Shown: piece by piece, positions 21,733-33,830 of the stretch
How the letters are laid out: each line of letters starts with the position of its first letter
How positions within the stretch are numbered: the stretch's first letter is position 1
Assembly: GCA_037447655.1 (NCBI GenBank)
Contig: JBBHKE010002127.1
Location: forward strand, 1-64,000
Reading direction: 5' to 3'
Length of the DNA: 64,000 nucleotides
From: Zygnema cylindricum
Taxonomy: Eukaryota > Streptophyta > Zygnematophyceae > Zygnematales > Zygnemataceae
Notes under the pieces: model-generated
Told to the model about the DNA's origin: nothing
What the model saw: only the letters and a program-made list of their open reading frames with translations
The model's database searches: none
Position numbers and translations under genes: made by a program

Positions 21733-22281
21733 CTCCGCCAATCGCTGTTAGAGTAAATAACGCTAATTCGGTGCCCTTTAAAAAAAAAAAAACTTGAAAT
21801 ACAATCCATAATTCTATTTTTTCCATTATTCTAATTAGGGTTTTTTTTCAATTATCGTTAATAGTGGAAGTACACTGCGATGGAAATAGTGTGGCGTACG
21901 GAAAGGGTATCTCCGTACGAAATGGTACTTTTTGAATTACAAAGGCATAAAAAGACACTTAACATTATTGCGCACACATGTGAATGTGCACTAGAAGAAA
22001 GAGACGCAAACTCATCGAAAAAAATCACGTTCTCATATGTTCGTCCGTCGACCGTGTGAACAGCGCGACGACGTACGAATTGTCAGATTTTGTACGGCTA
22101 CACATATTACTGTAGACATCGAAAGGGCGGGTATTTATTATTCAAGACAACCCACATTACAGTTAGGGATTAATTAGTATATATATATTTTTTCAAAAAA
22201 TAATAATTCCCGATTAGTATTAATAACACTAATAATTTTTTTACGCTAATTATTCCTTTACTCTAATAGCGATTGACGGTG
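21733..22281. repeat. MITE H (549 bp)
   Basis: CTCCGCCAATCGCTGTTAGAG pairs with CTCTAATAGCGATTGACGGTG. Its left TA (21731-21732) is also the right TA of MITE F, so the two are joined end to end. Confidence 0.75.
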
Positions 22282-22293
22282 TACTGTACACAA

Positions 22294-22489
22294 CACCGCG
22301 AATTGTTATTAGTGTCAAAGTCATTATTTTGGGTCCTTAAAATTTGGATTTTTTCCCCGAAATAGAATTAATAACGCTATTTAAGAAAGCGGAGCATGAT
22401 CTGCCACGTCTCTCGCACTAAAGTAGAATCAATAACACTAATTTTTTTTTACGCTATTTAAACTTTGACACTAATAACGATTCGCCGTG
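22294..22489. repeat. MITE I (196 bp)
   Basis: CACCGCGAATTGTTATTAGTG pairs with CACTAATAACGATTCGCCGTG. The right TA (22490-22491) is shared with MITE J. Confidence 0.8.
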
Positions 22490-22491
22490 TA

Positions 22492-22696
22492 CACCCTGTA
22501 TCGCTATTAGTGTGAATGGTTTTTTTCGCCACTTAAAACATCTTTGTTTCGTACACACTTGTCCGATTCTCAATTTGAGACCGCCAATCCGAAGCTGAGC
22601 CTTCTTACATTTCGATCACAACCGTCAGATCCACAATTCGATATGTGTGTACGGAAGAAACGAAAAAAACATTAACACTAATAACAAGATACGGTG
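22492..22696. repeat. MITE J (205 bp)
   Basis: CACCCTGTATCGCTATTAGTG pairs with CACTAATAACAAGATACGGTG, with TA on both sides (22490-22491 and 22697-22698). Confidence 0.75.
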
Positions 22697-24449
22697 TACT
22701 ATTATTGCAGAAATCAAATTAATGAATTATTAACCGCCACCCATGTCGAACAGGTTGGTACTCCGGTTGGGTATTATGACGCTTTCCTTAGTTAGGGTTT
22801 TTTAGGGTTTTTAGGGTTTTTGATTGGCCGCAATCTTTTCAGTCTACGTGGCACTTAAACAAAATTGAATGTGAATTCATAAGATGCCGAAGAAGGTAAT
22901 ATGACAAAATAACAAAGAAGCCAAAGGAAAATGAAAAGTCGAAGATAGAAAAAGACAAGAGAGTAATGACAAACAAGAAAACAAGTGAGTGGTTTGTCGT
23001 TTCAGTATCTTTTGATTGAATAATTTACACAGAGACACACGGGAGTCTTATAGTAAAAAGTGTAGCCGAAAAGGCTCTAAAAGGTACAACTAATCTAGGC
23101 GTAACTTAGGAAGGTACATCTAGGTATGCTAAAAGGAATCTAAGCTGAAAGGATTCCTACGTAAGAATCATCAATTCTAACAAAGGTATGTATAGTACAC
23201 TAAAATAAAGTACAAAATGTCTAAACCGTAGTAGTAGACTAATAGCGTAGCAAGTAAAACAACAAGTAGTGTAGACTGCTTTAAAGTGAATTTCAACAAA
23301 CTTGCCGTACGCCGCCCAAACTTTTTAGAACTCGATGTAAATTTTATAATTGAAGGAAAAAAAAAAGGTATTATGATTTAGTCACATGCAATCTTTAAGT
23401 CACGACAAATGGAGTGTGGGACAGTATCACAGTACTAGTTTCATTACGAGACTTTGGCACCTCAGATCAGGACAAGTGGCATAATCATTTTTTGACGCTA
23501 CGATAAACATTTTCCCGTTGTAATATCTAGTTTTTTGTGACATCGTAGACGTTTATTGTTTTGTGACATTGTGACATCATGCTCATTTGCAACCATAGTT
23601 CAAAGTAGGTGAAAGTACACCCATTCAATATGCCTATTGTACGCAAAAAATACAATATACCCTTAAGACCCGTATTGTATTGGTCGCAAAATGAAATAAA
23701 ATAGTAACAGGGTTGAGTTGCACATGGATCGATAGATAATTAAACGTCATGTCTAAATTTGAAAAAAAAAACGAAAAAAAAATATTTTTCTGTGAGTTTT
23801 GAGCGACTTTTTATTTAGACCGTAAGATTCGGACGATCGGACGGTCCCTGATCAAAGTAGCCATCTAAAAAGATCACATGAAAAGCCTATAACACAACTT
23901 ACGACAGGATTATCGTCAAATTTGGACGATCGTACGGTCGCTGATCAAAGTAGCGACTTAAGACGATCACATGAAAAGCCCATAACACAACTTACGATGA
24001 AAGCGTCGACAAAACACCTACAATAGAAACACCTGCTTTTGAACTATGCTTGCAACACTAAATAAATTTCCACCTTTGCTTCCTAATTTCGTTTTTCTGA
24101 CTCTTCTCACCCGACTTGACATCAATATATGCCGAAAGGCAGTAAAAATGATTATTTTTCAAATATCGTTCATTCATACCATTATTATTGTGTTTCATTC
24201 CTTATAGAGGGTTAATATGGTGATTTTTTTTCATTTAACGTAGATAGTAAGAGAGAGTGTCATTGTTGTGAAAAACTTTCCAGTTGATATAATTATATTG
24301 GCTTATACTCGATCTTGCAATGGATGAAAAATGATGCTTCCGCATGGAGGTGACGTAGTGAATTATGTGTATTTTGGTGGTGCTTTTGGGATACACCGAT
24401 CCCATCAAATAGTACTAAGTTGCCCGTAGAATCTTTCTGCTGAGCGTTA
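22697..24449. other. Intergenic with a telomere-like tract
   Basis: Plant telomere-like TTTAGGG runs (TTTTTTAGGGTTTTTAGGG) occur at about 22791-22818. No coding sequence was recognised. A 103-bp tandem duplication lies near 23.9 kb. Confidence 0.5.
23831..24000. repeat. 103-bp tandem duplication
   Basis: GGACGATCGGACGGTCCCTG at 23831 recurs as GGACGATCGTACGGTCGCTG at 23934. Both are followed by ATCAAAGTAGC, GATCACATGAAAAGCC and ATAACACAACTTACGA. Confidence 0.85.
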
Positions 24450-24938
24450 TGTCAAGGGTAATTCTACGTTGTGTATTTATCTCTTGAATAAGTACGTTCA
24501 CTTTAGCTTAGTTTTGTCCTAAGTGTACTTGACCGTACTCTACTTGCTAGTTCGTCGTCCACTTAGTCTCTTGTGTCCTAAGTAAACATGAACGTACTCC
24601 ACTTATTCAAGTGCGGTCTCGTCCACTTAAGTCTCTCTTGCCCTACATGAACACGACCGTACTCCACTTTTTCAAGTGCGGTTTAGTAATCGTACGTTAA
24701 GTCTTATTCTTTCCTTTTCTTTTCGTTGGTCAACTTCGGCTAATATATTTGGTCTTTGTGTAGCCGCCAAAAACCACTTGGTGTAAGCGTAGTATAGTAC
24801 CATCCATGGTAATTAGCATTTTGTCACTTTGTATAAAAGGATCTCGTCTCATAATGAAATTATCACTCGATCACACAATTCCAAACGCTTTCACTATTTT
24901 TGTCTTTTATCATGGCGTCCAATAATCTTACTCCTATA
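24450..24938 (+). repeat. Copia-2 5' LTR
   Basis: 489 bp from TGTCAAGGGTAATT to CTCCTATA, paired with the 3' LTR of copy 2 at 35510-35990. It holds the repeated CGTACTCCACTT.TTCAAGTGCGGT hairpin units and a TATA box (TATAAAAG at 24832-24839). The gag ATG (24912) lies inside it. The end reads TATA rather than the usual CA in both LTRs, so the true border could differ by a base or two. Confidence 0.8.
24832..24839 (+). promoter_or_regulatory. LTR TATA box
   Basis: TATAAAAG, 80 bases before the gag ATG; conserved in the 3' LTR at 35882-35889. Confidence 0.7.
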
Positions 24939-25646
24939 GGTTATGGGCCAAACCACACAACTTCCAATAATATCCAGAAGCTCGATGGTTCAAATTTCTA
25001 TGATTGGTCATTTTCTGCCATTCATCTTTTTCAGTTAGAGAAAATTTGGGATCTTTTCACTGGCGCATTTAAACCACCAGTCATTAATGCTACCGTTGAC
25101 GACGGGGCCAAAATAACCACAATGAAGGAAATCGCGGAATGGAAAGTGAAGGACGACCACGCACATGCGCCCCTAGTGTTGGCGCTAACTACGAAAAAAA
25201 CGCTACTCATTCGAGGCGCCCTCACGTCTGCCGACGCTTCGTCTCGTTTGAAGGCGGCGTACGTCCACACCGGTTGGGCGGCTCGTCGCATTCAAAAGCG
25301 CGCGTTTTTCAATCTAATGAAGAAACCGACAAAATCGATGGAAGAATGGATAAGTACAGCTGACTTATTTTTAGGGAAGTGTGAAATGATTGGCGTCACT
25401 TTATCTGACGAAGATTTGTCATCTAATTTATTAGGGGGTTTGCCAGAATCTTTCGCCCCTTTCATTTCATCTTTTGACAATCTTGAAAATCCGATTCATT
25501 TTTACGCTTTATGTACGAAATTAATGCACGAAGAAATAAAAATCTTGTCATTTTCTGCATCTAACCCTTCCCACGTCACCGCGTACTTTGCTTCCAATCT
25601 TAAAACTAACCTGGGGGGGGCGCCGTGTGTCATTTGCAATTATTGA
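24912..25646 (+). pseudogene. Copia-2 gag
   Basis: MASNNLTPIGYGPNHTTSNN starts in the LTR and reads through the primer site (GGTTATGGGCC, 24939-24949, giving GYGP). The gag domain follows (KLDGSNFYDWSFSAIHLFQL, RAFFNLMKKPTKSMEEW, LLGGLPESFAPFISSF). At 25644-25646 a TGA falls on what should be the second Cys of the zinc knuckle (CNY-stop-KNPGHTTTEC), ending the ORF inside the RNA-binding motif. A Pro-rich linker in the same frame follows. Confidence 0.8.
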
Positions 25647-25889
25647 AAAAATCCAGGACACACGACAACCGAATGTCGCAAGTTGGCACGCAAAAAAACG
25701 GCAGAAGCGACAAATTCCAAATCCAACGGTGACGCCAATACGGCTCAAGTTCTCCCCACGCCTACTCCACTTCCCCAATCATCCCCCCAAGCTGTTTCCC
25801 CCCCAAATTATCTGTACCCTTTCCCATATCCTCCTCCACCACAATTTCCACATCCCTCCACCCCTTTTCTTGCCGCCCATTTGGCGTCA

Positions 25890-26423
25890 TAGAGTCCTAA
25901 TTGGCCAATCCCTCCACCTCTCCCCTCTTTTTCGTCCAATCCTCCTTTCGCATCCGCAAATCCTTCCGGTCCTCCCCCAGCTCTGAAATTCGGCTACGGA
26001 AATCTCGCCCACGCCGGTCTGGACGTTTCTTTTACACCCGGGTATGCGTTTTTATCTCATGCCACGCATAATGATTGGATCATCGATAGTGGTGCCAGTC
26101 ATCACCTCTCTCCTCGATCTGATTGGTTTACTCATTTAACTCCTTTACTCTCCCCTATGCAGATTCGTTTAGGGGATGATCGAATACTATTGGCTTCTCA
26201 CTCTGGCCACGTTTGTGTTCCAAATTCCTCGATTGACATCGAAAATGTCCTTTTAGTACTTGGCTTATCTCGAAATTTATTTTCCGTTTGCATCGCTATG
26301 ACTGACGGCGTCAAAACCGAATTTGATCAAGATAGCGTTCATTTTTTTAGTAGAAAGGACAAACATAGCGTAGATTTTGGAATAGCAAAATACTATGTAT
26401 TTTTTACAATTCTTCTATCTTAG
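25890..26423 (+). pseudogene. Copia-2 protease region
   Basis: HNDWIIDSGASHHLSPRSDW (about 26066-26125) is the aspartic protease active site of Copia elements (Asp-Ser-Gly). It is followed by ILLASHSGHVCVPNSSIDIENVLLV.LGLSRNLFSV, typical of the protease to GAG-pre-integrase region. A stop at 26421-26423 separates it from integrase. Confidence 0.75.
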
Positions 26424-27895
26424 AAAAGCTTGTGCATCACGTGTTAGCGTCTCTTTTGTTTTAAATGCTTGCGTAGAAGACTTTTGCCTTTTCCCTTTGG
26501 CATTTACGCTATGGGCATTTGAATAACGTTATTTTAACTTCTTTGCTAACTCTTGTAACCGGAATCAAATCTTTTTCTAACAAAAATTGGATTTTTGTCA
26601 TGGGTGCACACAAAGGAAAATGCCATGCCATTCTTTTCCTCTCAGTACTACCATTATCACAAAAACCTTCGCTCTCATTTATGCCGACGTATGCGGTCCC
26701 ATGCGCACATGCGGTTTTGGTGGCTCGTTGTACGTTGTTTCTTTCATCGACCATGCCACCCGATATTCCCATTTATACACTATTTGTGAAAAATCTGACG
26801 TTTTTGCACGTTTCCAAGAATTTAAAGCGCTTGCAGAAAATTTCCACAAGAAGCGCATAAAAGTTTTATGGACTGATAACGGTGGCGAGTTTATGTCTCA
26901 CCAATTCTACGTCTTCCTTGCTCACCAGTTGAGTGCACTATATACTCCTCAGCAGAACGGCGTTGTCGAAAGGTACAATCATACTTTAGCTGATATGGCT
27001 CGATCTATGCTGTATTTCGCAAATATGTTTTTTTCCTTTTGGGCTGAGGCAACCATATGCGCTAACTATCTTCGTAACTTGTGTCCGACAAGTGCTACGC
27101 CTCACATTACCCTGATGAAAGCCTGGTCTTCTATTAAACCAGATGTTCGCCACCTTCGCACCTTCGGTTGCGAAGCATGGTACAACGACCTCACTCACTC
27201 CTCCTGGAAATGGGGCGCTCGTGCACTTCATGGAACGTTTGTAGGGTATGCCCCTAACTCAAAAGCTTACCACATTTGGTGCCCTTCCTGTCGTCGTGTG
27301 ATCACCACACGCGGCGTTGCCTTCAACGAATCCCCCCTTCTCCAAACTCTCTCCCGTCCTCTCCTTCCCTCCTCTCCCGTCGACCTTTCCTCTTATCCTT
27401 CTCTTTGTGATTTTCCTGACCCCATCCAATCCCCACCCGACTTTATTTCTTTCTCACTTCCCCCACTTTCCCCACCTCCACTCCTGTCTTTTAATCCCAC
27501 CCCTCTTATCAATGCCCCCATCATCAGAAATGATCCTTATCTCCCACCATCTCAATCCTCTCCTCTTAACCTTGACGATGATCCTCTCATTTCTTCTTTT
27601 CCAGCCACTATACTCTCTCCCCCTTCCCTCCTTTCAGATCCCCATGCTTCTTTATCCCCCACAGCTCTCCCCTCTAATACTTCTTGTCGATACCCGACCA
27701 CATCTCGTGGCCCCCCGTCCCGCCTTATAGAAATTATGGGTCATGCATCCCTTGCTTGCACTTATTCAGCTGGCTCTTCTGCCTCTCTCATCTCCACTCC
27801 CCTCTATCTCAAATCCGCTCTCAAACGTCGTGATTCTCACCTTTGGAAGTGTGCAAAAAATGCAGAGTATTTCGCCCTCCTATCCAACAACACTT
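26424..27895 (+). pseudogene. Copia-2 integrase
   Basis: After a frame break the ORF from 26587 (436 codons) reads DFCHGCTQRKM (the end of the zinc-binding module), YADVCGPMRTCGFGGSLY (first catalytic Asp), LWTDNGGEFMSH (second Asp) and QQNGVVERYNHTLADMARSM (catalytic Glu). The FGCEAWYND and FVGYAPNSKAY blocks lie in the C-terminal part. All three catalytic residues are present. The Ser/Pro-rich spacer to RT follows and a stop (TAG 27895-27897) ends it. Confidence 0.85.
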
Positions 27896-27897
27896 AG

Positions 27898-28588
27898 AAT
27901 CTTGTTCCTCTTCCTTTGGGTTGCAAAGCCATAGGTTCCAAGTGGGTTTTCCTCGTTAAACAAATAGCGGACGGATCGGTTGACAAATGCAATGCCCCTC
28001 CGGTCGCTAAAGGATTCTCACAAATTGAGGGAATAGATTTTACCAAAGTTTATGCTCCATTTGCTCGTCTCACGTCGATTCGCGCTCTCCTTGCATTTGC
28101 TGCTGAACATGATTTCTATGTTCATCAAATGGATGTGAAAAACTCCATTTTGAACGGTGTCCTCTCAGAGAATATTTATATGCAACAACTTGAAGGGTAT
28201 GTTTCCCCTTGCTCTAAACACTTAGACTTTCATCTCATCAAAACAATCTACACTTTTAAACAATCCCCTCGTGTTTGGAACCATACTATCGATGCCACTA
28301 TGAAGAAAGAAGGCTTCACTCGTATTGACGCTGACTTTAACATCTATTCTCGTGGCTCGGGTGCTTCCTTAATCATCATTGCTATTTTTGTTGATGACCT
28401 CCTCCTTGTTGGTCCATCTCTTTTTGAGATTTCCACCGTTAAACTCGTTCTTCCGCGTCATTTTGACATGAGTGACCTAGGTGAACTCACCTACTACATT
28501 TGAATCCAGGTCCTCCGTAATCGTTCCCCTAAGACTCTTTGCCTCTCTTTGGAATCCTTTATATCTGATTTTATTTACTGTTTTGCCA
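27898..28588 (+). pseudogene. Copia-2 reverse transcriptase, partial
   Basis: LGCKAIGSKWVFLVKQ, MDVKNSILNGVLSENIYMQQ and IAIFVDDLLLVGPS (FVDD catalytic box) are clear RT motifs. A TGA at 28501-28503 interrupts LTYYI.IQVLRN. Similarity stops at about 28588, before the palm end and RNase H. Confidence 0.85.
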
Positions 28589-30190
28589 CCTTTCTTTTTT
28601 TGGACCATTCACTGCCTCTGAGTAAGACTGAGGCTCATCCAGGTGTGATAGCTTAGTTACCTTATGAGCGGCTTGTTTTTCCTGTATCCGTTTGCTACTC
28701 CTTCTTCCTCCCTCAAACTCCGAAGCTGGAATAGATGGAAGTCTTGGATTTCTTCTCACTCTCTCATTGGCTCCCTTGTCCATGGAACCTGGTTATTGTC
28801 CCGCTTCTTTTATCTCCACGAAGTCCATGGGAGTATGTGAGGTTTCCGGTGAGTCTCGTGTATCTTGGATCTCCCATGAATATGCAATCACGGTTTCACT
28901 CATGTCCCTTTCGGGAACGACCGAGTTCTCCTCACTTTCTGACTCAAATCTGATTTTTATCTTCTTTGTATATTTGAAAGGGTCAAATGACTTCCCTTCA
29001 TCCATGACAACTAAGTGTTTGACCAGAATGATATCTTTCTTTGCTGAGTCATAGACTCCATATCCCTTAACATCCTCATCATATCCCACAAGGTATCCAG
29101 GTTTTCCCTTAGCATCTAGTTTCTAGCTTTTCCTATCCGTGTCAAGACTGTAAACTTGGCTACCGAATACTTTAAGGTGTGAGATATCTGGTTTCCTTCC
29201 AACCCATCTCTCATAAGGTGTCACTCCCTTTATGGCTGAGGTAAGGACTCTATTCTTAATGTAGTTGGCATAGTTCATTGCTTTTGCCCAAAATCTCTTT
29301 CCTATTTTCTTGTCTACCAACATACTGCATTCACTATCTCCTAGTGTTTGATTCAACCTCTCAGCTACCCCATTTTGTTCCGGGTTATATGGTACAATTT
29401 TTTGGTGCTGCACTCCCTCATCTCTCACATATTCCTCAAACTGGTTAGAGGTATATCCCCCCCCATTATCACTCCTTATCCTCTTAATGGGGGTTTCATG
29501 CAACTTCTCACTCCAGGCTATATATTCTTTGAAGTAAGTTGATGCTTCAGACTTTGTTTTTAGAAAGTAGAATTTAGAGTATCTAGACTAGTTATCGGTT
29601 ATTGTCATCATAAACCTCTTTCCTCCCACCGAAGGTACTTTTGCAGGTCCGCAAATATCTGTGTGGACATAATTTAACAATTTCTCACCTCTATATGTGG
29701 CGGCTTTGGGAAAGGCAAGTCCGTGAGCCTTACCTTGAGCACAGCCACTACAATCATCCATCATTTCATTATCCCCAAACTGAATGCCTTCTCCTACTCC
29801 AAGCTTTTTCATTTCCCTCAACCATTCAAAATGCACATGCCCCAACCGCTAATGCCAAATCATCAACTTAGGAACACCAACATAGTAAGCAATCTTCTTT
29901 TCATTACTCTGGTTAAGCCTATACATTCCTTGGCTTCCGTTATCTGCCGTGAAGTAAACTTCATCCCCATACTTAGCTGTAAAGACTCCCTTTCTAGTGA
30001 ACGTATCAAACTCTTTGTCATATAACATAGACGTAGAGACAAGATTTTTACTCAGTTGAGGAATTTAGAGTACATTTGAGAATGTAAGTATAGAAGTTTT
30101 ACCCTCCACTAAGGCTTTTAAATCTACTGAGCCCACTAGTTCTGTAGTAACCACTCTCCCATCCCCATACTTTATCTCTATAGTAGGGAT
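28589..30190 (-). pseudogene. M1 integrase and RT linker
   Basis: Minus-strand pieces in changing frames: GAG-pre-integrase (MGHVHFEWLREMKKL and DDCSGCAQGKAHGL), integrase core (YVHTDICGPAKVPSVGGKRF, then IKRIRSDNGGGYTSNQFEEY and NPEQNGVAERLNQT with the catalytic Asp, Asp and Glu), and an acidic linker (DEGKSFDPFKYTKKIKIRFE). It ends in a KLSHLDEPQSYSEA segment before RT. Several stops and frameshifts are present. Confidence 0.8.
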
Positions 30191-30195
30191 CTTTC

Positions 30196-31392
30196 TTAGC
30201 TTAGTGAAAATTCTTTATCACAACACATATGCATGGATACACCTGAGTCGATAATCCATCCTTCCTGTGGAGCTTCCCGATTTGCTCTAAGGGCACACTT
30301 TTGTCTCCGAGGGATCTCCTTCTCCTCCAGACTCTTGTTAAGAAGAAGCTCCCCATCCTCCTGAAAGGACTCATCCTCGGTTTCTACAGTCACTTTAGTA
30401 ACCACAAGTGCCATTTTCTTCCCTCCGGAAGAACCCCCTCCACGGTTCTCTTGGAGCCTCAGCTTCTACAGCTTGACACAATCTGCGATGAAGTGTCCCG
30501 ACTTTTTGCAAAAATGACAAAGACCCTTTGGGGGCCTCGGTCCCCCTGAATTATCTCTTTCCCCTGAATAAGGTTTCTTCGGGTCCTTCCCCCATCGGTC
30601 CCCTCCTACTGCTAGAGCTTGAATTCTCTTTCCTCCTCTCCTAATCTCCATTGTGTTTTCCTGCACAAGTATCATCCTAACCACTGTGTTCCATTTCCAT
30701 GAACTATCAGGCATTTCCTGTACTCGCTACACTATGTTCTCAAACTCATTTGGTAACTTCCTGATAAGGGTGTTAACTTTCATTTTCATTGTGCCTGTCC
30801 ATCCGGTTCTTTCCATCTCCATATACAAACAACAAAGATCATTACAATAATCTAACATCGTTCCTTATTTGTAAGTGTAACTCACTAGTTTTTGCTCAAC
30901 CAACTGGAGCTCCTGAATAGTTCCTGCTCTATAAATCTCCACCAAACTCATCCACAACTCCTCGGCCTTGTAAATGTGAAGATGAGGGGTGGCCAAAGCT
31001 TGAGTGAGGTGCCTTAGAATGAAGTTCTTGGCAGCCATGTTTACATCCTCCCAGATTCGAGTATCGTTCTCCACGGTCTTCACGGTCGCCGCTCTCGATA
31101 CTGTGGTAATAAGAATGAGGGGTGTCTCCTTCCCTTTCCCCTTTTCGGACACATTGCTGTCCCCATCATTAGCCTCCTTCGCTGAGGCAGTCGTTACTGT
31201 AGGAAACCTTACTCCTCCAAATCCTGGTGGAGTTCGTGAAGGTGGACGTTTCACTTGTCCACTGACGATACCCCAGTATCGTTTTTCGCACAAAGCTCCC
31301 ATCATCAAGGCTTCCCAATAGATGAACCCAGATCCATTGAAGGTGGGCACCCTAGAGGGTGGGTCCATAACCTGCAATTCTGTGTCCTCCAT
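30196..31392 (-). pseudogene. M1 gag and protease start
   Basis: ATG at 31392 inside the LTR: MEDTELQVMDPPSRVPTFNG, gag domain, zinc knuckle CHFCKKSGHFIADC (CX2CX4HX4C, about 30470-30530) and protease motif WIIDSGVSMHMC near 30220-30260. Frame changes lie near 30465 and between 30715 and 30865. Confidence 0.8.
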
Positions 31393-32421
31393 TGGACTAC
31401 AGAATACAAGAAGCCGCTAGATAGTTATTAACTAACCCACTTTCAATGGCAACCACTGCTACACAAGCACACAAGCAGACAATTTGACTACACCCCTGTG
31501 CAGCTTGGACTCCCTTGAGTCCGTAGAAAAAGAAATCTTCGAAAACGCCCAACCAGGCGATAAGTTATAGGGTGGCAAAGATGCCCATTTATACAAACTC
31601 TCAAAGAGAGAGAGGACTATCTACCCGATTTTTCCTAAGTCCTAGTTTTTCCTAGTTCTCTCTCACAACCCCTATCTACTGCCTGTACGAACCAATCAGA
31701 ACGGTGTATAGTACCAGAAAGTACTACTGTCGATGTACTTTTTGTACGGCCTCTGTACGACAAGGCCATTAGGCGGACGCGTGTCCATTTTCCACTCGTC
31801 CGTACGTTCTTCGGAATTCCCGCGACCGAATGTCATCTCTCCACGTGGCGCCAGGTCATGCCACGTCACTAAATGCCAAAGTGACCATTCCGAGATTTCG
31901 GCGATGATGTGCGCCGTTAGATTTGACGCGAAATGGAATCTCAGCCGTAATAAATACTTGCGAAATATTTGTTTCGCTGTCGAAACAAAATGCGCAATAT
32001 CCGTTTCAATTTAGTACAGTACTTCGTATTTTGTAAAACTGTATCTATGCGTGCCGTAAAGAGTTTCAGTTAAATGATTTTTGTATAACACGATAGTTTA
32101 AATATTAATGAAACCCTATATCTCCTAACAGACTTCTACGACAGACTCGTTAGAGCTAACGGCTACGCCGCGCTCTGCCGGTCGGGGGTTCGAGTCTTGA
32201 CGGACTCAACCTTTTGTTGAGAGTGACTTAAGTCACTCTTTAGTCCTTCCTATGGAGCTAAGGCAGCCATGGCTCCATCGCTCTCTCTCTCTCCTTCAGT
32301 GACTACAACAAGTATGGGGGCAAGAGAGAGGAGATTGAGGCAGGCTGCCTACATTTTTTTTATATGTTTTCCGCTATTTAATTTAGACTTAGAAAATACA
32401 ATAAAACTACTTTTTTCAACA
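31373..32421 (-). repeat. M1 5' LTR
   Basis: 1049 bp, bounded by the primer site (31361-31372) and LTR start TGTTGAAAAAAG (32421). It contains a G-box at 31842-31847 and, on the plus strand, a tRNA-like segment with TAGAGCTAACGG (32151-32162) and GGTTCGAGTCT (32187-32197). Confidence 0.8.
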
Positions 32422-33830
32422 GATAGCGTTCAATTTTGAAGTAAAAATGACAAACATAGCGTAGGTTTTGGAATAGCAAAAGACTCTATGTATTTTATAC
32501 AATCTTACTATACTAAAATTCCTTGTGCATCAAGTGTTAGGGTCGCTTTTGCTTTATATGCTTGTGTAGACGAATTTTCTCTTTGGCATCTACGCTATAG
32601 GCATTTAAATAGTGCCAGTTTAACTTCTTTGCCAACTCTTGTAACCGGAATCAAATCTTTTTCTAACAAAAAATTGGATTTTTGTCATGGGTGCATACAA
32701 TGCAAAATGCCACGTCTATCTTTTCCTATCAGTACTACCATTATCACAAAACCCTTGCTCTCATTCACGCTGATGTATGCGGTCCCATGCGCACACGCAA
32801 TTTTGGTGGCTCCTTGTACTTTGTTTCTTTCATCAATCATGCCACCCGCTTTTCCCATGTGTACAACATTTGTCACAAATCTGACGTTTTTGCACGTTTT
32901 CAGGAATGTTAAGCGCTTGCAAAAAAAATCTACAGCAAGCGCATAAAAGCTTTACGGATTGACAATGATGGCGAATTTATGTCTCACCAATTCTCCGCCT
33001 TCCTCGCTCACCATGGAATCTCACACCGGTTGAGTGCACCATACACTCCTCAGCAAAACTGCGTTGTCGAAAAGAACAATCATACTTTAGCTGAAATGGC
33101 TTGATCTATGCTATATTAAGTAACTTTGCCTTTTTCTTTGTGGGCTGAGGCAACCGTATGCGCTAACTATTTTTGTAACTTGTGCCCAACAAGTACTACG
33201 CGTAATATTACCCCAGTAGAAACGTGGTATTCTATAAAACCTGATGTTGTACCTTCGGTTGCGAAGCGTGGTATAAGGACTCCACTCATTCCACTAGGAA
33301 ATGGGGCACTCGTGCGCTTTGTGGAACATTTGTAGGGTATGCCCCTAACTCAAAGGTCTAACGTATTTGGTGCCATTCTTGTCGTCATGTGATCACCACA
33401 CGCGACGTTGCTTTCATCGAATCCCAGCTTCTCCAAACTCTCTCTCGTCCTCCCCTTCCCTCCTTACCCGTCGACCTTTCCTCTTATCCCTCTCTTTGTG
33501 ATTTTCCCGCCCCCATCAATCCCCACGCAGCTTTATTTCTCTCTCAGTTCCCCCATATTCCCCATTTCCCCTCCCACCTCTTCCTCCCACCCCTCTTATC
33601 AATGCCCCTATCATTTGAAATGATCCTCCTCTCCCCCCATCTCAATCCTCTCCCCTTTCCTTTGACGACGATCTTTCTCTTTTCCTCTCTTCTAGCTACT
33701 ATACTCTCTCCCCTTTCCCTCCTTTCAGACCTCCACCCACCTTTATCCTCACAGATCTACCCTCTGATACTTCTCGTCGATACCTGACCAGATCTTGTGG
33801 CCCTCCTTCCCGCCTCATTTAAACCATGGG
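32422..33830 (+). pseudogene. Copia-2 copy 2 integrase, decayed
   Basis: Pieces in different frames match copy 1: DFCHGCIQCKMPRLSF, the HADVCGPMRTRNFGGSLYFV core with the first Asp, then a second block where copy 1's LWTDNGGEF has become IDNDGEF, and CVVEKNNHTLAEMA in place of GVVERYNH. Stops occur around 32912, 33104 and 33119. Confidence 0.75.

Larger units (their letters stand above)
24450..28588 (+). mobile_element. Copia-2 copy 1, 3'-truncated
   Basis: 5' LTR, primer site, gag, protease, integrase and the first part of reverse transcriptase are collinear, then the sequence jumps at about 28588 into minus-strand Copia-1 DNA. Stops in gag and at the integrase/RT boundary show it is dead. 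Its sister copy 2 (32422-35990) lies just beyond the Copia-1 block and overlaps it in content by about 2.3 kb, so the two are different copies. Confidence 0.85.
28589..32421 (-). mobile_element. Copia-1 element M1, 3'-truncated
   Basis: On the minus strand: 5' LTR (32421-31373), primer site, gag, protease, integrase and linker, ending at the start of RT at about 28589 where Copia-2 DNA begins. Its LTR start abuts GATAGCG of Copia-2 copy 2, at the position matching 26331 in copy 1, so M1 inserted into copy 2. The expected 3' LTR and left flank are gone, so a later deletion or recombination joined it to copy 1. Confidence 0.75.

Noticed and set aside
25588-25986. Pro-rich 132-codon frame overlapping Copia-2 gag
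   Set aside because: It is an out-of-frame reading of the gag-protease linker; the linker itself is Pro/Ser-rich in the gag frame.
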